Source of the DNA: Ruminobacter sp. | GTDB lineage: Bacteria > Pseudomonadota > Gammaproteobacteria > Enterobacterales > Succinivibrionaceae | Length of the DNA stretch: 40,631 nt | Reading direction: 5' to 3' | Assembly (NCBI GenBank): GCA_017940385.1 | Contig: JAGAYS010000064.1 | Coordinates: 1 to 40,631, forward strand | Shown here: positions 32,405 to 40,558 of the stretch, in pieces | How positions within the stretch are numbered: the stretch's first letter is position 1 | Layout: every line of letters begins with the position of its first letter | Notes under the pieces: generated by a model | Seen by the model: the letters and a program-made list of their open reading frames with translations, nothing else | Database searches by the model: none | What the model was told of the DNA's origin: nothing | Program-made: the position numbers and the translations under genes

Positions 32405-34345
32405 TTAATCTTTTTTGTAAAAAGGTGTGATATAGCCTGCCGCATTCAGGACCAGACCATCTGCCCATGGTGGAGTCCTGGCCATCTGCTCACAAAGAGC
32501 ATCAAGACTCATTCTCTGATCTGCCTCAATAACCAGCTCATCATGGATATGCATGACAATGTCGCAGTGTCTTAAAGTATTCATGGCATACAGCAGAATG
32601 TCTCTGGATGTTGCCTGTACGATGTTTTCCACGAATTTGGGTCCGTAGCTTTCGATTCGTTCCCACTTCTTATTCGTGCCAACCCCCTCATAGGTAATAC
32701 AGTCACCGCCAAACTGGTTGATTCCGATTCTAGGTTTAACGTAGGCGAGCTTTCTGCCGGAAGGCAAAGTGATGAACAGCATTCCGCTCTGACAGGTAAA
32801 TGTCAGGCCGTGAGTTCGGGTAGTGGTTCTGTTTCTGACCGAGTCCATTACAGCTTTGTCGACTGCCCACCAGAATTTAACGATGTTCTGATTGGAGTTT
32901 CTCCATGCATTGACCAGTGGCTGAAGCTCTTCTTCCTTGAGTCCCATTTCCAGAGCGCCCATGTTCTTTAATGCGCCGGTAGATCCACCGTAACCACAGG
33001 CCAGTTCCGCAATTTTCCCTTTCTGCCTCAGGTGACTATTTACACCGTGCTTTTCTACAGGAACCTTAAACATCTGACTGGCACTCATGCAGTAAATATC
33101 ACCGCCTTTAGCAAAGAGCTCCTGTCTCCATGTCTCACCGGCATACCAGGCAATAACACGTGCTTCAATGGCAGAGAAGTCAGCTACATAAAAAAGTTTA
33201 TTTTCAGTTGGAATAAAGGCCGTTCTGATAAGTTGAGACAAGGTATCCGGTACATCTTCATAAAGTATGGAGACTGCATCGAAATCACCGGAACGCACCA
33301 ATGCTCTTGCCTCAGCCAAATCCGGCAAATGGTTCTGAGGAAGGTTTTGCAATTGAATAATTTTGCTACTGAACCTGCCGGTACGATTGGCACCGTAAAA
33401 GCGAAAAAGTCCCCGGGCTCTGCCATCCGAACATACAGCATTCTGCATGGCCTGATATTTCTTTACGGATGATTTGGCAAGCTGCTGGCGAAGCGTCAAA
33501 ACTCTGGTAAGTTCCGGTGGAGCGTTTTTCAGAAGTTCCGCTACGGCTTTCTTATCAAGTGAATCTGTCATAAGTCCGTTTTCAGCAAGCCAGTCCTTCA
33601 TCTGCTGGACAGAATTGGGATTTTCAAGCTGAGTAAATTCCTTCATGGCACTTATGAGGTCATTTCGGGAGCGCTCATCCATGGATATGGACTGTTGAAC
33701 CAGCGTCATATCAATGCGTACACCTCTGTCATTTATGTTTTGGTCGAGGTGATATTCGTCCCAGACGAAATTAGGAACCGGAAATTTTGAGAGCCTATGA
33801 TGTATGCCCATTTCAGCTTCGACATCCCGGATATTGTAGCGTTTGAATAATTCCCATTTATCCGGAGCATGACGAGGGAGATTACGCGTTCTGCCGCCAT
33901 TAGTCTGAGTTGGAGTACAAGGAACGCAAAAATATCTGATGAGGTCTTTGCCTTCCGCGAGCTTCTGCTTATCAAGACCGATTACAGCACCGGCTCCTTC
34001 AAGAGAAAGTGGCAGTCCCATAGTGGCAGCCCAGACCATATCACAGTGCCAGCCCTCCGGTGAGAGATATGTGCCGGTTGGCTGTCCGAGATACCGGGAT
34101 AAACAGACACGTTCAAAGTTTGCATTCCATGCCCATTTGATAACTGAATCATCTTTCAGAGCCTGAATTATTTTGTCCGGGATTTTTTCTCCGGAAGCAA
34201 GGTCAACGACCTGTACCGGGCCACCATCAACGCTATAAGCAAAAAGCAGAATTTCAAAATCCGGAGCTTCACAGTACCGATAAACTCCACCTTTGCTCAG
34301 GTCAATACTTGAAAAACACTCGATATCACAAGAAATTGTCTTCAT
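32405..34345 (-). CDS. Phage-type family A DNA polymerase
   Basis: The ATG at 34345 with AAGGAA in front gives 646 residues. The N-terminal part looks like a 3'-5' exonuclease (SCDIECFSSIDL with the D-x-E pair). The polymerase part has motif A (ADFSAIEARVIAWYAG), motif B (RQKGKIAELACGYGGS) and motif C (HIHDELVIEAD). This short polymerase is typical of phage replication modules, where it lies next to DUF2815 and DUF2800 genes, as here. It implies the element replicates its own DNA after excision. The frame appears intact. The last 14 codons of a second copy are found at about 40355-40395. Confidence 0.92.
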   Translation of the reverse strand: MKTISCDIECFSSIDLSKGGVYRYCEAPDFEILLFAYSVDGGPVQVVDLASGEKIPDKIIQALKDDSVIKWAWNANFERVCLSRYLGQPTGTYLSPEGWHCDMVWAATMGLPLSLEGAGAVIGLDKQKLAEGKDLIRYFCVPCTPTQTNGGRTRNLPRHAPDKWELFKRYNIRDVEAEMGIHHRLSKFPVPNFVWDEYHLDQNINDRGVRIDMTLVQQSISMDERSRNDLISAMKEFTQLENPNSVQQMKDWLAENGLMTDSLDKKAVAELLKNAPPELTRVLTLRQQLAKSSVKKYQAMQNAVCSDGRARGLFRFYGANRTGRFSSKIIQLQNLPQNHLPDLAEARALVRSGDFDAVSILYEDVPDTLSQLIRTAFIPTENKLFYVADFSAIEARVIAWYAGETWRQELFAKGGDIYCMSASQMFKVPVEKHGVNSHLRQKGKIAELACGYGGSTGALKNMGALEMGLKEEELQPLVNAWRNSNQNIVKFWWAVDKAVMDSVRNRTTTRTHGLTFTCQSGMLFITLPSGRKLAYVKPRIGINQFGGDCITYEGVGTNKKWERIESYGPKFVENIVQATSRDILLYAMNTLRHCDIVMHIHDELVIEADQRMSLDALCEQMARTPPWADGLVLNAAGYITPFYKKD

Positions 34346-34415
34346 TTTTTTCCTTATAAAAAAAGGTGGCAGATTAACTACCACCTCAAAATTCAATGTT
34401 TCTTCAGTTCAGGTT

Positions 34416-34976
34416 TTAACCTAAGAAGTCCTCATCTGTGTCGGTTGCAAAATCACTCTCGGCACTGGACTTGCCGCCCAATGGTTCACCGTCGCTGAGT
34501 TTCTGCAGGTTGTTAAGACCGCAGGCAATACCTTTATTGCCGTTCGCATTGAAGGCATAAAAGTTGATGCTTGCTCGGCCATACACACCAGAGTAAACCT
34601 CAGAACGGTTCATTATCGGGTTACAGGCCTCGTCGACAATTCCTGGCGCAGTTGCACTGTTGGCATTGATGAAGTAGGCATTAGCGTAGGCCGGATCATC
34701 CGGTCTTTCAATGTCGCCGTCACGCAGAGGTGTCTTGATAAGATTGAGTGCCGGTACGGTTCTGCCGTTACCCTTCAGCTTGGATTCACCCTCCTTGTAG
34801 GCGGCTTCAATTGCTGCCTTAACCTTGGTTACTGTCACGGTATCTGACTTAGGGACAATCAGAGACACGCTGAACTTCGGAGTACCGCCGTTGATTGACT
34901 TAGCTTCCCATACATTGGCATAAGACCAGCGGGTTTTTCCGGTAATTACTTTGGTTGGATTTACGTTCTTTGACAT
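34416..34976 (-). CDS. DUF2815 family phage protein (ssDNA-binding-like)
   Basis: This 186-residue protein has the DUF2815 pattern: TRWSYANVWEAKSINGGTPK, VSLIVPKSD, ERPDDPAYANAYFINANS, VYSGVYGRASINFYAFN and an acidic tail (DFATDTDEDFLG). The acidic C-terminus resembles ssDNA-binding proteins that recruit partners, and the family is thought to play that role in phages. It lies 70 bp before the polymerase gene and 3 bp after the DUF2800 gene. Confidence 0.88.
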   Translation of the reverse strand: MSKNVNPTKVITGKTRWSYANVWEAKSINGGTPKFSVSLIVPKSDTVTVTKVKAAIEAAYKEGESKLKGNGRTVPALNLIKTPLRDGDIERPDDPAYANAYFINANSATAPGIVDEACNPIMNRSEVYSGVYGRASINFYAFNANGNKGIACGLNNLQKLSDGEPLGGKSSAESDFATDTDEDFLG

Positions 34977-34979
34977 TTT

Positions 34980-36101
34980 TTATTCCTTAAAATCTAAGTT
35001 AACACAAGAAATTTCCGGTCTTTTATCGCTTTCCGGCACAAGCGTTGGTTTGCCTTGCGGCTTTTCGATATAAGCTGAAAGCAGCTTCTCGAATTTTGTC
35101 TTTCCGAGCATTTTCTGCATTGCAGTTATGCCAAGAAGTTTCTTTTCATAAGGGTCAAAACCGGCCTCGAATACAGCCTTGATGACATCCTCCTCATTGG
35201 TATATTTCCGGTTGGCTCGTCCCTCCACAAGCTTCCATCCGGTCCATGCCTTTCCGCTGATAGCCTGCTGCAAGGCATAATCCTTCACATCTGACGCCCA
35301 TGCGGTAAGCTCATCAACCTTGGAGAGAATCACCTCAATCTCGACATCTTCCAGAAGCGACGGTAGCTTGAAATCATGTCTGGCAAGTTGCAGATTGGCT
35401 TCAGCTCTGGCACGACACGTGTGTTTTGCTTTACAGAACCCACACCATTCACCGCAGTGAAACTCACCCTTACCTTCGAAGGCCAGTTCAGCTGCCGGCT
35501 TTAGGACCTCATCTGCCCAGTCGAGAAGTTTTTCCGGGCTCATCTCAAAGCTGGAGATGTTTTCTCGTCTCGGCTGATAAATCGTCATTGAGACGTTGTT
35601 GATGTCGTACAACGCATCAAACAGCTCCAAAGCACCAAGGGCATAGCACATCATCTGCGGGTTCATTTCAGCTTCAACCAGTACCCCGAGACCATGTTTA
35701 TAGTCCACAACTCTCAGCGTTCCGTCGGCAATAATCAAACAGTCGGCTGTTCCGAAACCATCAGGTGCCCAGCGGGAAAAATCTACTCGCTGTTCAATAA
35801 AGACCTTCGGATCTGAACATGTCTTTGCAGCCTCATTTACCTGCTCCAGAACATAGTTTGCGTAACCGGTGGCACATTCATCCATCTCGTCATTGAGGCG
35901 AGTAAGATGCGTTGTCGGATCTTCGGCTTCCATTCCCAGTGCGGTCTTCAGCTTGTACTCACAAAGCTCATGAGCTTCAGTTCCTTCCGCTGCATACTCG
36001 CTGGGCTTATCCTCAAAGGTTTCACAAAGCCTCACAGAGCGTGGACACATCAGCCAGCGGTGAGCTGAGGAAGCTGATAAAATTGCATGTTGACTAGGCA
36101 T
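34980..36101 (-). CDS. DUF2800 family phage nuclease (RecB/Cas4-like)
   Basis: The 373-residue protein starts LSASSAHRWLMCPRSVRL and has a PD-(D/E)XK core: EGTEAHEL, GTADCLIIADGTLRVVDYKHG with the D..D-x-K residues. Cysteines near WCGFCKAKHTC, plus the N-terminal Cys, could hold an iron-sulfur cluster as in Cas4/AddB. It is probably an exonuclease for recombination or replication of the element. It overlaps the upstream gene by 8 bp and is coupled to DUF2815. Confidence 0.88.
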   Translation of the reverse strand: MPSQHAILSASSAHRWLMCPRSVRLCETFEDKPSEYAAEGTEAHELCEYKLKTALGMEAEDPTTHLTRLNDEMDECATGYANYVLEQVNEAAKTCSDPKVFIEQRVDFSRWAPDGFGTADCLIIADGTLRVVDYKHGLGVLVEAEMNPQMMCYALGALELFDALYDINNVSMTIYQPRRENISSFEMSPEKLLDWADEVLKPAAELAFEGKGEFHCGEWCGFCKAKHTCRARAEANLQLARHDFKLPSLLEDVEIEVILSKVDELTAWASDVKDYALQQAISGKAWTGWKLVEGRANRKYTNEEDVIKAVFEAGFDPYEKKLLGITAMQKMLGKTKFEKLLSAYIEKPQGKPTLVPESDKRPEISCVNLDFKE

Positions 36102-36369
36102 TCATAAGCTCCTTGGCATCATTAAGCAGAGAAGAGTAGTTGTTCGGATCTACATCGCTTAAACGCTCCGCACCGTACTTAACAATCAGCTTCTTCACAT
36201 CAGCGGTAAAACCGGCACGGCTTATGTCAGCAAGAACACCTCTGACCTCTTCAAGAGTGATTTTAGGTGCGGGTTCCTGCGGTACTCCCTCGGTTGTTAC
36301 TTCAAGGCTTTCAGCCAACTGACGAAGTTCCTCAGATATTTGCATCAGTCTTTGTTTCAGATTTTTCAT
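36094..36369 (-). CDS. Small phage protein of the DUF2800-DUF2815-polymerase operon
   Basis: The 91-residue protein has an N-terminal helix (KQRLMQISEELRQLAESLE), a Pro/Glu linker, and a C-terminal domain with VRGVLADISRAGFTADVKKL and KYGAERLSDVDPNNYSSLL. Genes of this type regularly precede DUF2800 in phage operons. Its function is not known. It overlaps both neighbours, by 38 bp upstream and 8 bp downstream. Confidence 0.75.
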   Translation of the reverse strand: MKNLKQRLMQISEELRQLAESLEVTTEGVPQEPAPKITLEEVRGVLADISRAGFTADVKKLIVKYGAERLSDVDPNNYSSLLNDAKELMNA

Positions 36370-36550
36370 TAAGATTTTCTCCAGATTTACAGATTAAAAT
36401 TTCACCGACGTTATCACCTGGGATAAGCACGGTGACCTTGTTCAAATCGCCGAAAAGGAAACGCAGTAATCGCTCCCTGATGCTGACACCCTTACAGGCA
36501 ACAGCACCGTTTGTTCTCGGCTTTTTGGTTAAATTGATTTTGAGTTTCAT
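36332..36550 (-). CDS. Small phage protein, first gene of the replication operon
   Basis: 72 residues, basic at the start (MKLKINLTKKPRTNG), with SIRERLLRFLFGDLNKVTVLIPGDNVGEI. No domain recognised. AAGGAG lies 7 bp before the ATG. The 34-bp motif is 35 bp further upstream, so the operon probably begins here. Confidence 0.68.
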   Translation of the reverse strand: MKLKINLTKKPRTNGAVACKGVSIRERLLRFLFGDLNKVTVLIPGDNVGEILICKSGENLNEKSETKTDANI

Positions 36551-36585
36551 AGTTGGCTCCTTAGTAAAAATTTGCTGTTCTCACT

Positions 36586-36619
36586 AAGTAGCCACGGCAG
36601 GAGGGAAAATCTGACGTTT
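36586..36619. promoter_or_regulatory. 34-bp motif, copy 2, in front of the replication operon
   Basis: Matches copies 1 and 3 at 32 of 34 positions. On the minus strand TACTTA ends the motif and could be a -10 box; no TTGACA-like -35 is present 17 bp upstream, so an activator may be needed. The stretch 36620-36803 has no gene and is AT-rich. Confidence 0.6.
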
Positions 36620-36803
36620 TTGGAAAGAATTTTTGAAAAAATTGAATGACTGAAAGAAACTTGAATCGGGTGATATGGTTGAAATCGCATTTCATTTATG
36701 AACCGATCACAAAACAGCAATTCATACACGATTTCTCGTTGTTAAAAGGGTATGGTCCGCTACAATTGTCGATATTACGATTGTGCAAGTATTTGAGGTA
36801 TAT

Positions 36804-38671
36804 ATGGGCGAAACAATTCATCCTGAGCGTCAAACTGTAGAAAAATGCTTAAAGGATAAAACGTATTACATTGATTTTTACCAGAGAGAGTATGTATGGG
36901 GAACAGAGACAGTAAAAATATTGTTAGATGACATTTTTAACGCATTTGAGCAGTCATATGTCCTCATTAAGGATTCTGAACTAACTCCTGAATCCTTGGA
37001 TAAATATCTAACTTGGTATTATTTAAACGTGTTTATTACGAATACTGTAGACAGTAAAACCTTTATTGTTGACGGTCAGCAAAGATTATCAACTCTAACT
37101 CTTATATGTGTAAAACTATACAACTTAACACAAGATGATGATGAAAAAGATATGCTTCGCCCATGTATACACGGAAGATCATGGAAAACTCTAGTTTATC
37201 GTATTGACCATGAAAAACGTCAAAGGGCAATGGATTATATTTTTCAAAACAGCAAACCATTAGGTGAATATAAAAATCAAACAGAAGAGACGATAGTAGG
37301 AAGATATCACGATATTAGTTCGTATATTGACAATAAAAATCTTGATGCTAAAAAATTAACGGCCTTTATCTATTATGTTCTTCATAAGATTGTTTTGGTT
37401 GAGTTAAGTATTGAAAAACAAGATGATACAGCAATGGTTTTTGAAGTAATTAACGATAGAGGGGAACCATTAAAGCCATTTGAAATTTTGAAAGGGAAGT
37501 TAATTGGCGCTTTAAATAAAGCCGATACTGATTCTTATGCTCAAAAATGGGATACGTATATACAAAGAGTAAAATCCTCAGATGATTACAAAAATTTTGA
37601 AGACAATTTTTTTGCAACCTATCTGAAAGCAAAATTTATCTACAAGGAAAATTCTAAAAAGGAAGGCCTCATAAACAATTCTTATCACAGGTACATCTTT
37701 GATAAAAATGATGAAGCAGATGCATTGCAGTTTAGATAATATGATAAAAACCGTATTTCATCTATAAAAAACTTTATAGATAATGACATGAATTACTACA
37801 CAAAACTGTATGCCAAAATTTTAACGAACCAGAATAACAATAAATTTTAGAATATAGCAATAACATATTGCAATTGGATGGCCAGTATCAGCTTATCATG
37901 TCCGCGTGCTCAATAGATGATCCAGAAGAAGATGAAAAAATTAATACTATTTCTAAAGAGTACGAAAGATTGTTTATGCTTCTACAAATGAACAATGTAT
38001 ATGAAAGTAATAGATTTCACGAAATTTTATATACCATAAAAAAAGAGATAAAAGATAAATCACCTAACGAATATAGGAAGGTTTTTGACAAAACAATCAT
38101 CGATGCAATAGCAACAGAATTAAACCTAAAGGTCAAAATGGTTAATTCTGTCTTAGATTATAATAGATTTTCACAATTATCTTATTGTACGTCTAGATGG
38201 TTCTATTATCTTTTAGCAAGAGTTGAAGATTTCATATGTTCAAAGTTGCAAATTCAGCCCGAAAATGATGTTTTAACAATGTCTGTCGTGCATTCAAACA
38301 AAAAAGGCTACCACATAGAACATATTTTCAGCATAAATGAAGAGAATATCAATTATTTTGAAAATGAAGATGATTTTATGGATAGAAGAAACAGTATTGG
38401 GGCTCTTTTGTTACTAAAAGGAAGTGACAATATAAGTTCTAGCAATGAACCATATAAAGAAAAATTAGAAACTTATTCTCATGGCCCTGTATGGGCTAGA
38501 ACGCTATCTTCTAGTTTTTACCATAAAAACCCAAATATGAAAAAGTTCAACTCCGAGTTGCGCAGTAGTGCGGGCGTTCAGTTTACAAGTTTTGATAAAA
38601 AATTTACTCCTGAATCAATGGAAGAAAGAACAAAATTGCTATTCGAACTTGTAAAAATAATTTGGGCTTAA
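36804..38671 (+). pseudogene. GmrSD-like DUF262/DUF1524 restriction gene, broken by two lesions
   Basis: The N-terminal part has DUF262 (ParB-like NTPase/nuclease) marks: DFYQREYVWG, FIVDGQQRLSTLTL, VFEVINDRGEPLKPFEILKG. The C-terminal part has DUF1524 (HNH-like) marks: YHIEHIFS, RRNSIGALLLL, SNEPYKEKL. Together they form a type IV, modified-DNA-dependent restriction enzyme of the GmrSD kind. The frame stops at TAA 37737-37739, continues open for 36 codons, then stops at 37847-37849. Adding one T to the TTTT run at about 37845-37848 would restore the frame into the 37868-38671 ORF. GAGG 5 bp before the ATG at 36804 supports that start. AT-rich cargo on the opposite strand to the element. Confidence 0.8.
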
Positions 38672-38704
38672 TCAAAGTACCATCGTATACATTTTCCAAA
38701 TCAT

Positions 38705-38739
38705 AAGCTGACTCACCAACATAGAGTAGTCAGCTTTTT
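38705..38739 (+). terminator. Terminator of the DUF262/DUF1524 gene
   Basis: AAGCTGACT and AGTCAGCTT form a perfect 9-bp stem followed by TTT. It lies between convergent genes and could also serve the endolysin remnant. Confidence 0.75.
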
Positions 38740-38755
38740 CCAGGGAAAGTTTTTC

Positions 38756-39145
38756 TTATTTTGGAATTTGCCGATTAACCTCGTCCACCAAACTGCCCAT
38801 TCTTTCAAATAGCCAGTTTCCCGGACAGGATTTTCTGGCAAACCACCGATGAACGGTCAGGAGCATTTCGTCACTCTTGACCTCATAGCTTAAAGCTTTA
38901 TCCCGATCTGCAATCCATACCAGACGCTTCTTGCCGTTCCGTCTGCAGATATCAGTGCAGAGCTCCACCAGTGCAGAATACACCTCAGGCTTCATGGCAT
39001 AAGGTTCTGTCAGATCAGAGGCGCACTCGATGGTGATGGCACGCTGATCGTTATCACGGGATGATGAGCACCATGAACGGTTCTGCTCATCAACGCAAAG
39101 TCCGATCCTACCGTCAGCACCTATGGCGTAGTTGCATGGACAGTT
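38756..39145 (-). pseudogene. Phage endolysin (N-acetylmuramoyl-L-alanine amidase), N-terminus missing
   Basis: The frame encodes the C-terminal part of an Amidase_2 endolysin: YAIGADGRIGLCVDEQNRSW, CSSSRDNDQRAITIE, TDICRRNGKKRLVW, LTVHRWFARKSCPG. The N-terminal section with the first zinc-binding histidines is absent, and the frame begins inside sequence continuous with a holin fragment. A deletion joining holin and endolysin explains both truncations. It would not be an active cell-wall hydrolase. Confidence 0.75.
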
Positions 39146-39302
39146 TGCCATCAACAATCCCGCACATCACACCGCTGATGTAGTCGATAACCGTAAAGGC
39201 AATCAGGGCATACAAGAGGCCGTCACAACCGCCAAGGAAGTAGCCGAGCCATCCGCCAATTCCCGTAAACATTGCCTGGAGCATATTCCAAAGCTCTCTC
39301 AT
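39114..39302 (-). pseudogene. Phage holin, C-terminal half missing
   Basis: MRELWNMLQAMFTGIGGWLG, then LLYALIAFTVIDYISGVMCG, matches the first half of the phage_holin_4 (toxin-secretion/lysis holin) family. After VDGKLS the frame changes to the unrelated tail MQLRHRC, which is endolysin DNA read in another frame. Overlaps the endolysin remnant. The normal order holin-endolysin is kept. Confidence 0.75.
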
Positions 39303-39316
39303 GTTTTTTCTCCAAT

Positions 39317-39342
39317 AAAAAAGGCGACATCTCTGCCGCCTG
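39317..39342 (-). terminator. Probable terminator after the glycosyltransferase gene
   Basis: On the minus strand AGGCG and CGCCT pair around about 10 nt and are followed by TTTTTTATT. Confidence 0.55.
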
Positions 39343-40026
39343 TCATTTAACTCTTCTTACGTTACTTCGCACCCGCTTAAGAAACTCCCGGTCAAGATAG
39401 CTTTCCATCCGTTCACAGGCTGAGAGGTATTTCTGCCAGTAGGCATAAGCCCGGAAATCAAGATAGATGAACCTGTTCCATGGCTTTTCCATTGAGAGAT
39501 AATGCACCATCAGCGGAGCCATGTCTTTGTATCCGGGATTGAACCAGATGGCATTGAACTCACCTGAAAGCTGATGCTTTTTCCTGAAGTGAAGATTCAC
39601 AAAGTCCTGCTCCGGGCAGTATATGAAGTCTCCTTTCTCCTCAATCGTTTTGATGAATTTCTCATACAAGCCTTTGCAGTCAGCCTTGTAGCACATAAGA
39701 TCAGTGTTGAAATACAGCGGAGTGTTCACGATTTCCTTAAGCTTCATCTGCTTCATCCACTTGTCCTGGTTTTCACGTTCGCTGACTCCGAAGATGCCGG
39801 ATTTATGCTCTGCCGTAATCTCCTCGAGGAGAGGAACCGCTGAGCCGAGAAACAGAGTGTCCAAATCAAAGTTCAGGACACAGTCCGTTTCTGCAGAAAC
39901 TTCCTCAAGAGCTTTAATCCTTTGTGCGATGGCAGGAACGGCACTGCGGTGAACCATCAGTCTGTTACCTCCCACAGTGGCAAAGAGCTCATGCTACGGA
40001 AAAGACACATAGCGTACTTCCACTAA
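39343..40026 (-). pseudogene. Glycosyltransferase family 8-like gene, truncated at its 5' end and carrying an amber codon
   Basis: The intact stretch (39343-39975) has GT8 marks: NFDLDTLFLGS (D-x-D), PLYFNTDLMCYKA, PEQDFVNLHF, and GYKDMAPLMVHYLSMEKPWN with the late His. The same frame continues upstream through HELFATVGGNR, an amber codon at about 40008, and VEVRYVSF, up to a junction with the excisionase fragment at about 40026. The first part of the enzyme is therefore missing, and one stop interrupts the rest. Phage-borne glycosyltransferases can modify host surface sugars or phage DNA; here it is probably inactive. Confidence 0.65.
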
Positions 40027-40119
40027 GTTAAGTGATAAGGTGTAACGCTGATTCATCGGGATCTCATTCTTCCTTGAGCCACTATCTTCCATTACGGTAT
40101 TCTGATTATTTAATTCCAT
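40027..40119 (-). pseudogene. 5' fragment of a second excisionase gene
   Basis: The ATG at 40119 is preceded by GGAGGCAATTCA, the same as in front of the intact xis. The peptide contains IPMNQRYTLSLN, matching IPFNERYTLTLN of the intact copy. Homology stops at about 40026, where glycosyltransferase sequence begins, so a deletion removed the rest. Confidence 0.7.
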
Positions 40120-40395
40120 TGAATTGCCTCCGATATAGGTTTTAAACATTAAAATTTCCTCCTTCGATTGACTGTATAGTCCCGTACTACTTCGGGTATA
40201 GCAACTACTTAATCCAGACAAAATGCCATCTGCATCAAATAGTTGGAGAGAACAATAAATCGCTTCCTGCCACACATAACCGCGAAAAGCCAAAAGACGT
40301 TGTTTTCATTAAGTAGCCACGGCAGAGGGGAAAATCTGACGTTTTTGAAAAAATTTTTTGTAAAAAGATGTGATATAGCCAGTTGCTTCCGGAAA
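40120..40395. repeat. Duplicated xis-polymerase gap with 34-bp motif, copy 3, and polymerase 3' remnant
   Basis: This block is closely similar to 32153-32450. It includes the motif at 40311-40344 and, on the minus strand at about 40355-40395, codons for ATGYITSFYKK, matching the polymerase end AAGYITPFYKK. Homology ends at about 40395. It is what remains of a second element of the same family. Confidence 0.75.
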
Positions 40396-40475
40396 AGTTA
40401 AGTGTTGATATTTTGGACGTGTCATTGATAGATACTTTATGCTTATATTCTTATCAAAAAGTAAGATGTTGGCGG

Positions 40476-40503
40476 TTGACGATTAACCAGGTTATGGGAT
40501 AAT
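40476..40503 (+). promoter_or_regulatory. Promoter of small-RNA module B
   Basis: TTGACG (40476-40481) and GATAAT (40498-40503) are 16 bp apart; AGAGCC starts 9 bp further on. Spacing is identical to module A at 3816-3858. Confidence 0.65.
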
Positions 40504-40512
40504 GACAGTAAT

Positions 40513-40558
40513 AGAGCCTTTCTGCGCTTTGAACAGCGTACCAGGGAAAGGCCTTTTT
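40513..40558 (+). ncRNA. Structured small RNA (copy B), related to the abi-linked RNA at 3853
   Basis: A 7-bp outer stem (GCCTTTC/GAAAGGC) encloses CGCT/AGCG around TTGAAC. The RNA then ends CCTTTTT. Shared with copy A: AGAGCC, TCTGCGC, ACAGCG-x-ACCA, GAA, GGCCTTTTT. The short form lacks the extra inner arm of copy A. What follows is cut by the window edge; an ATG at 40588 opens a frame (MMLKSIGIGAELFH) that I cannot assign. Confidence 0.6.
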
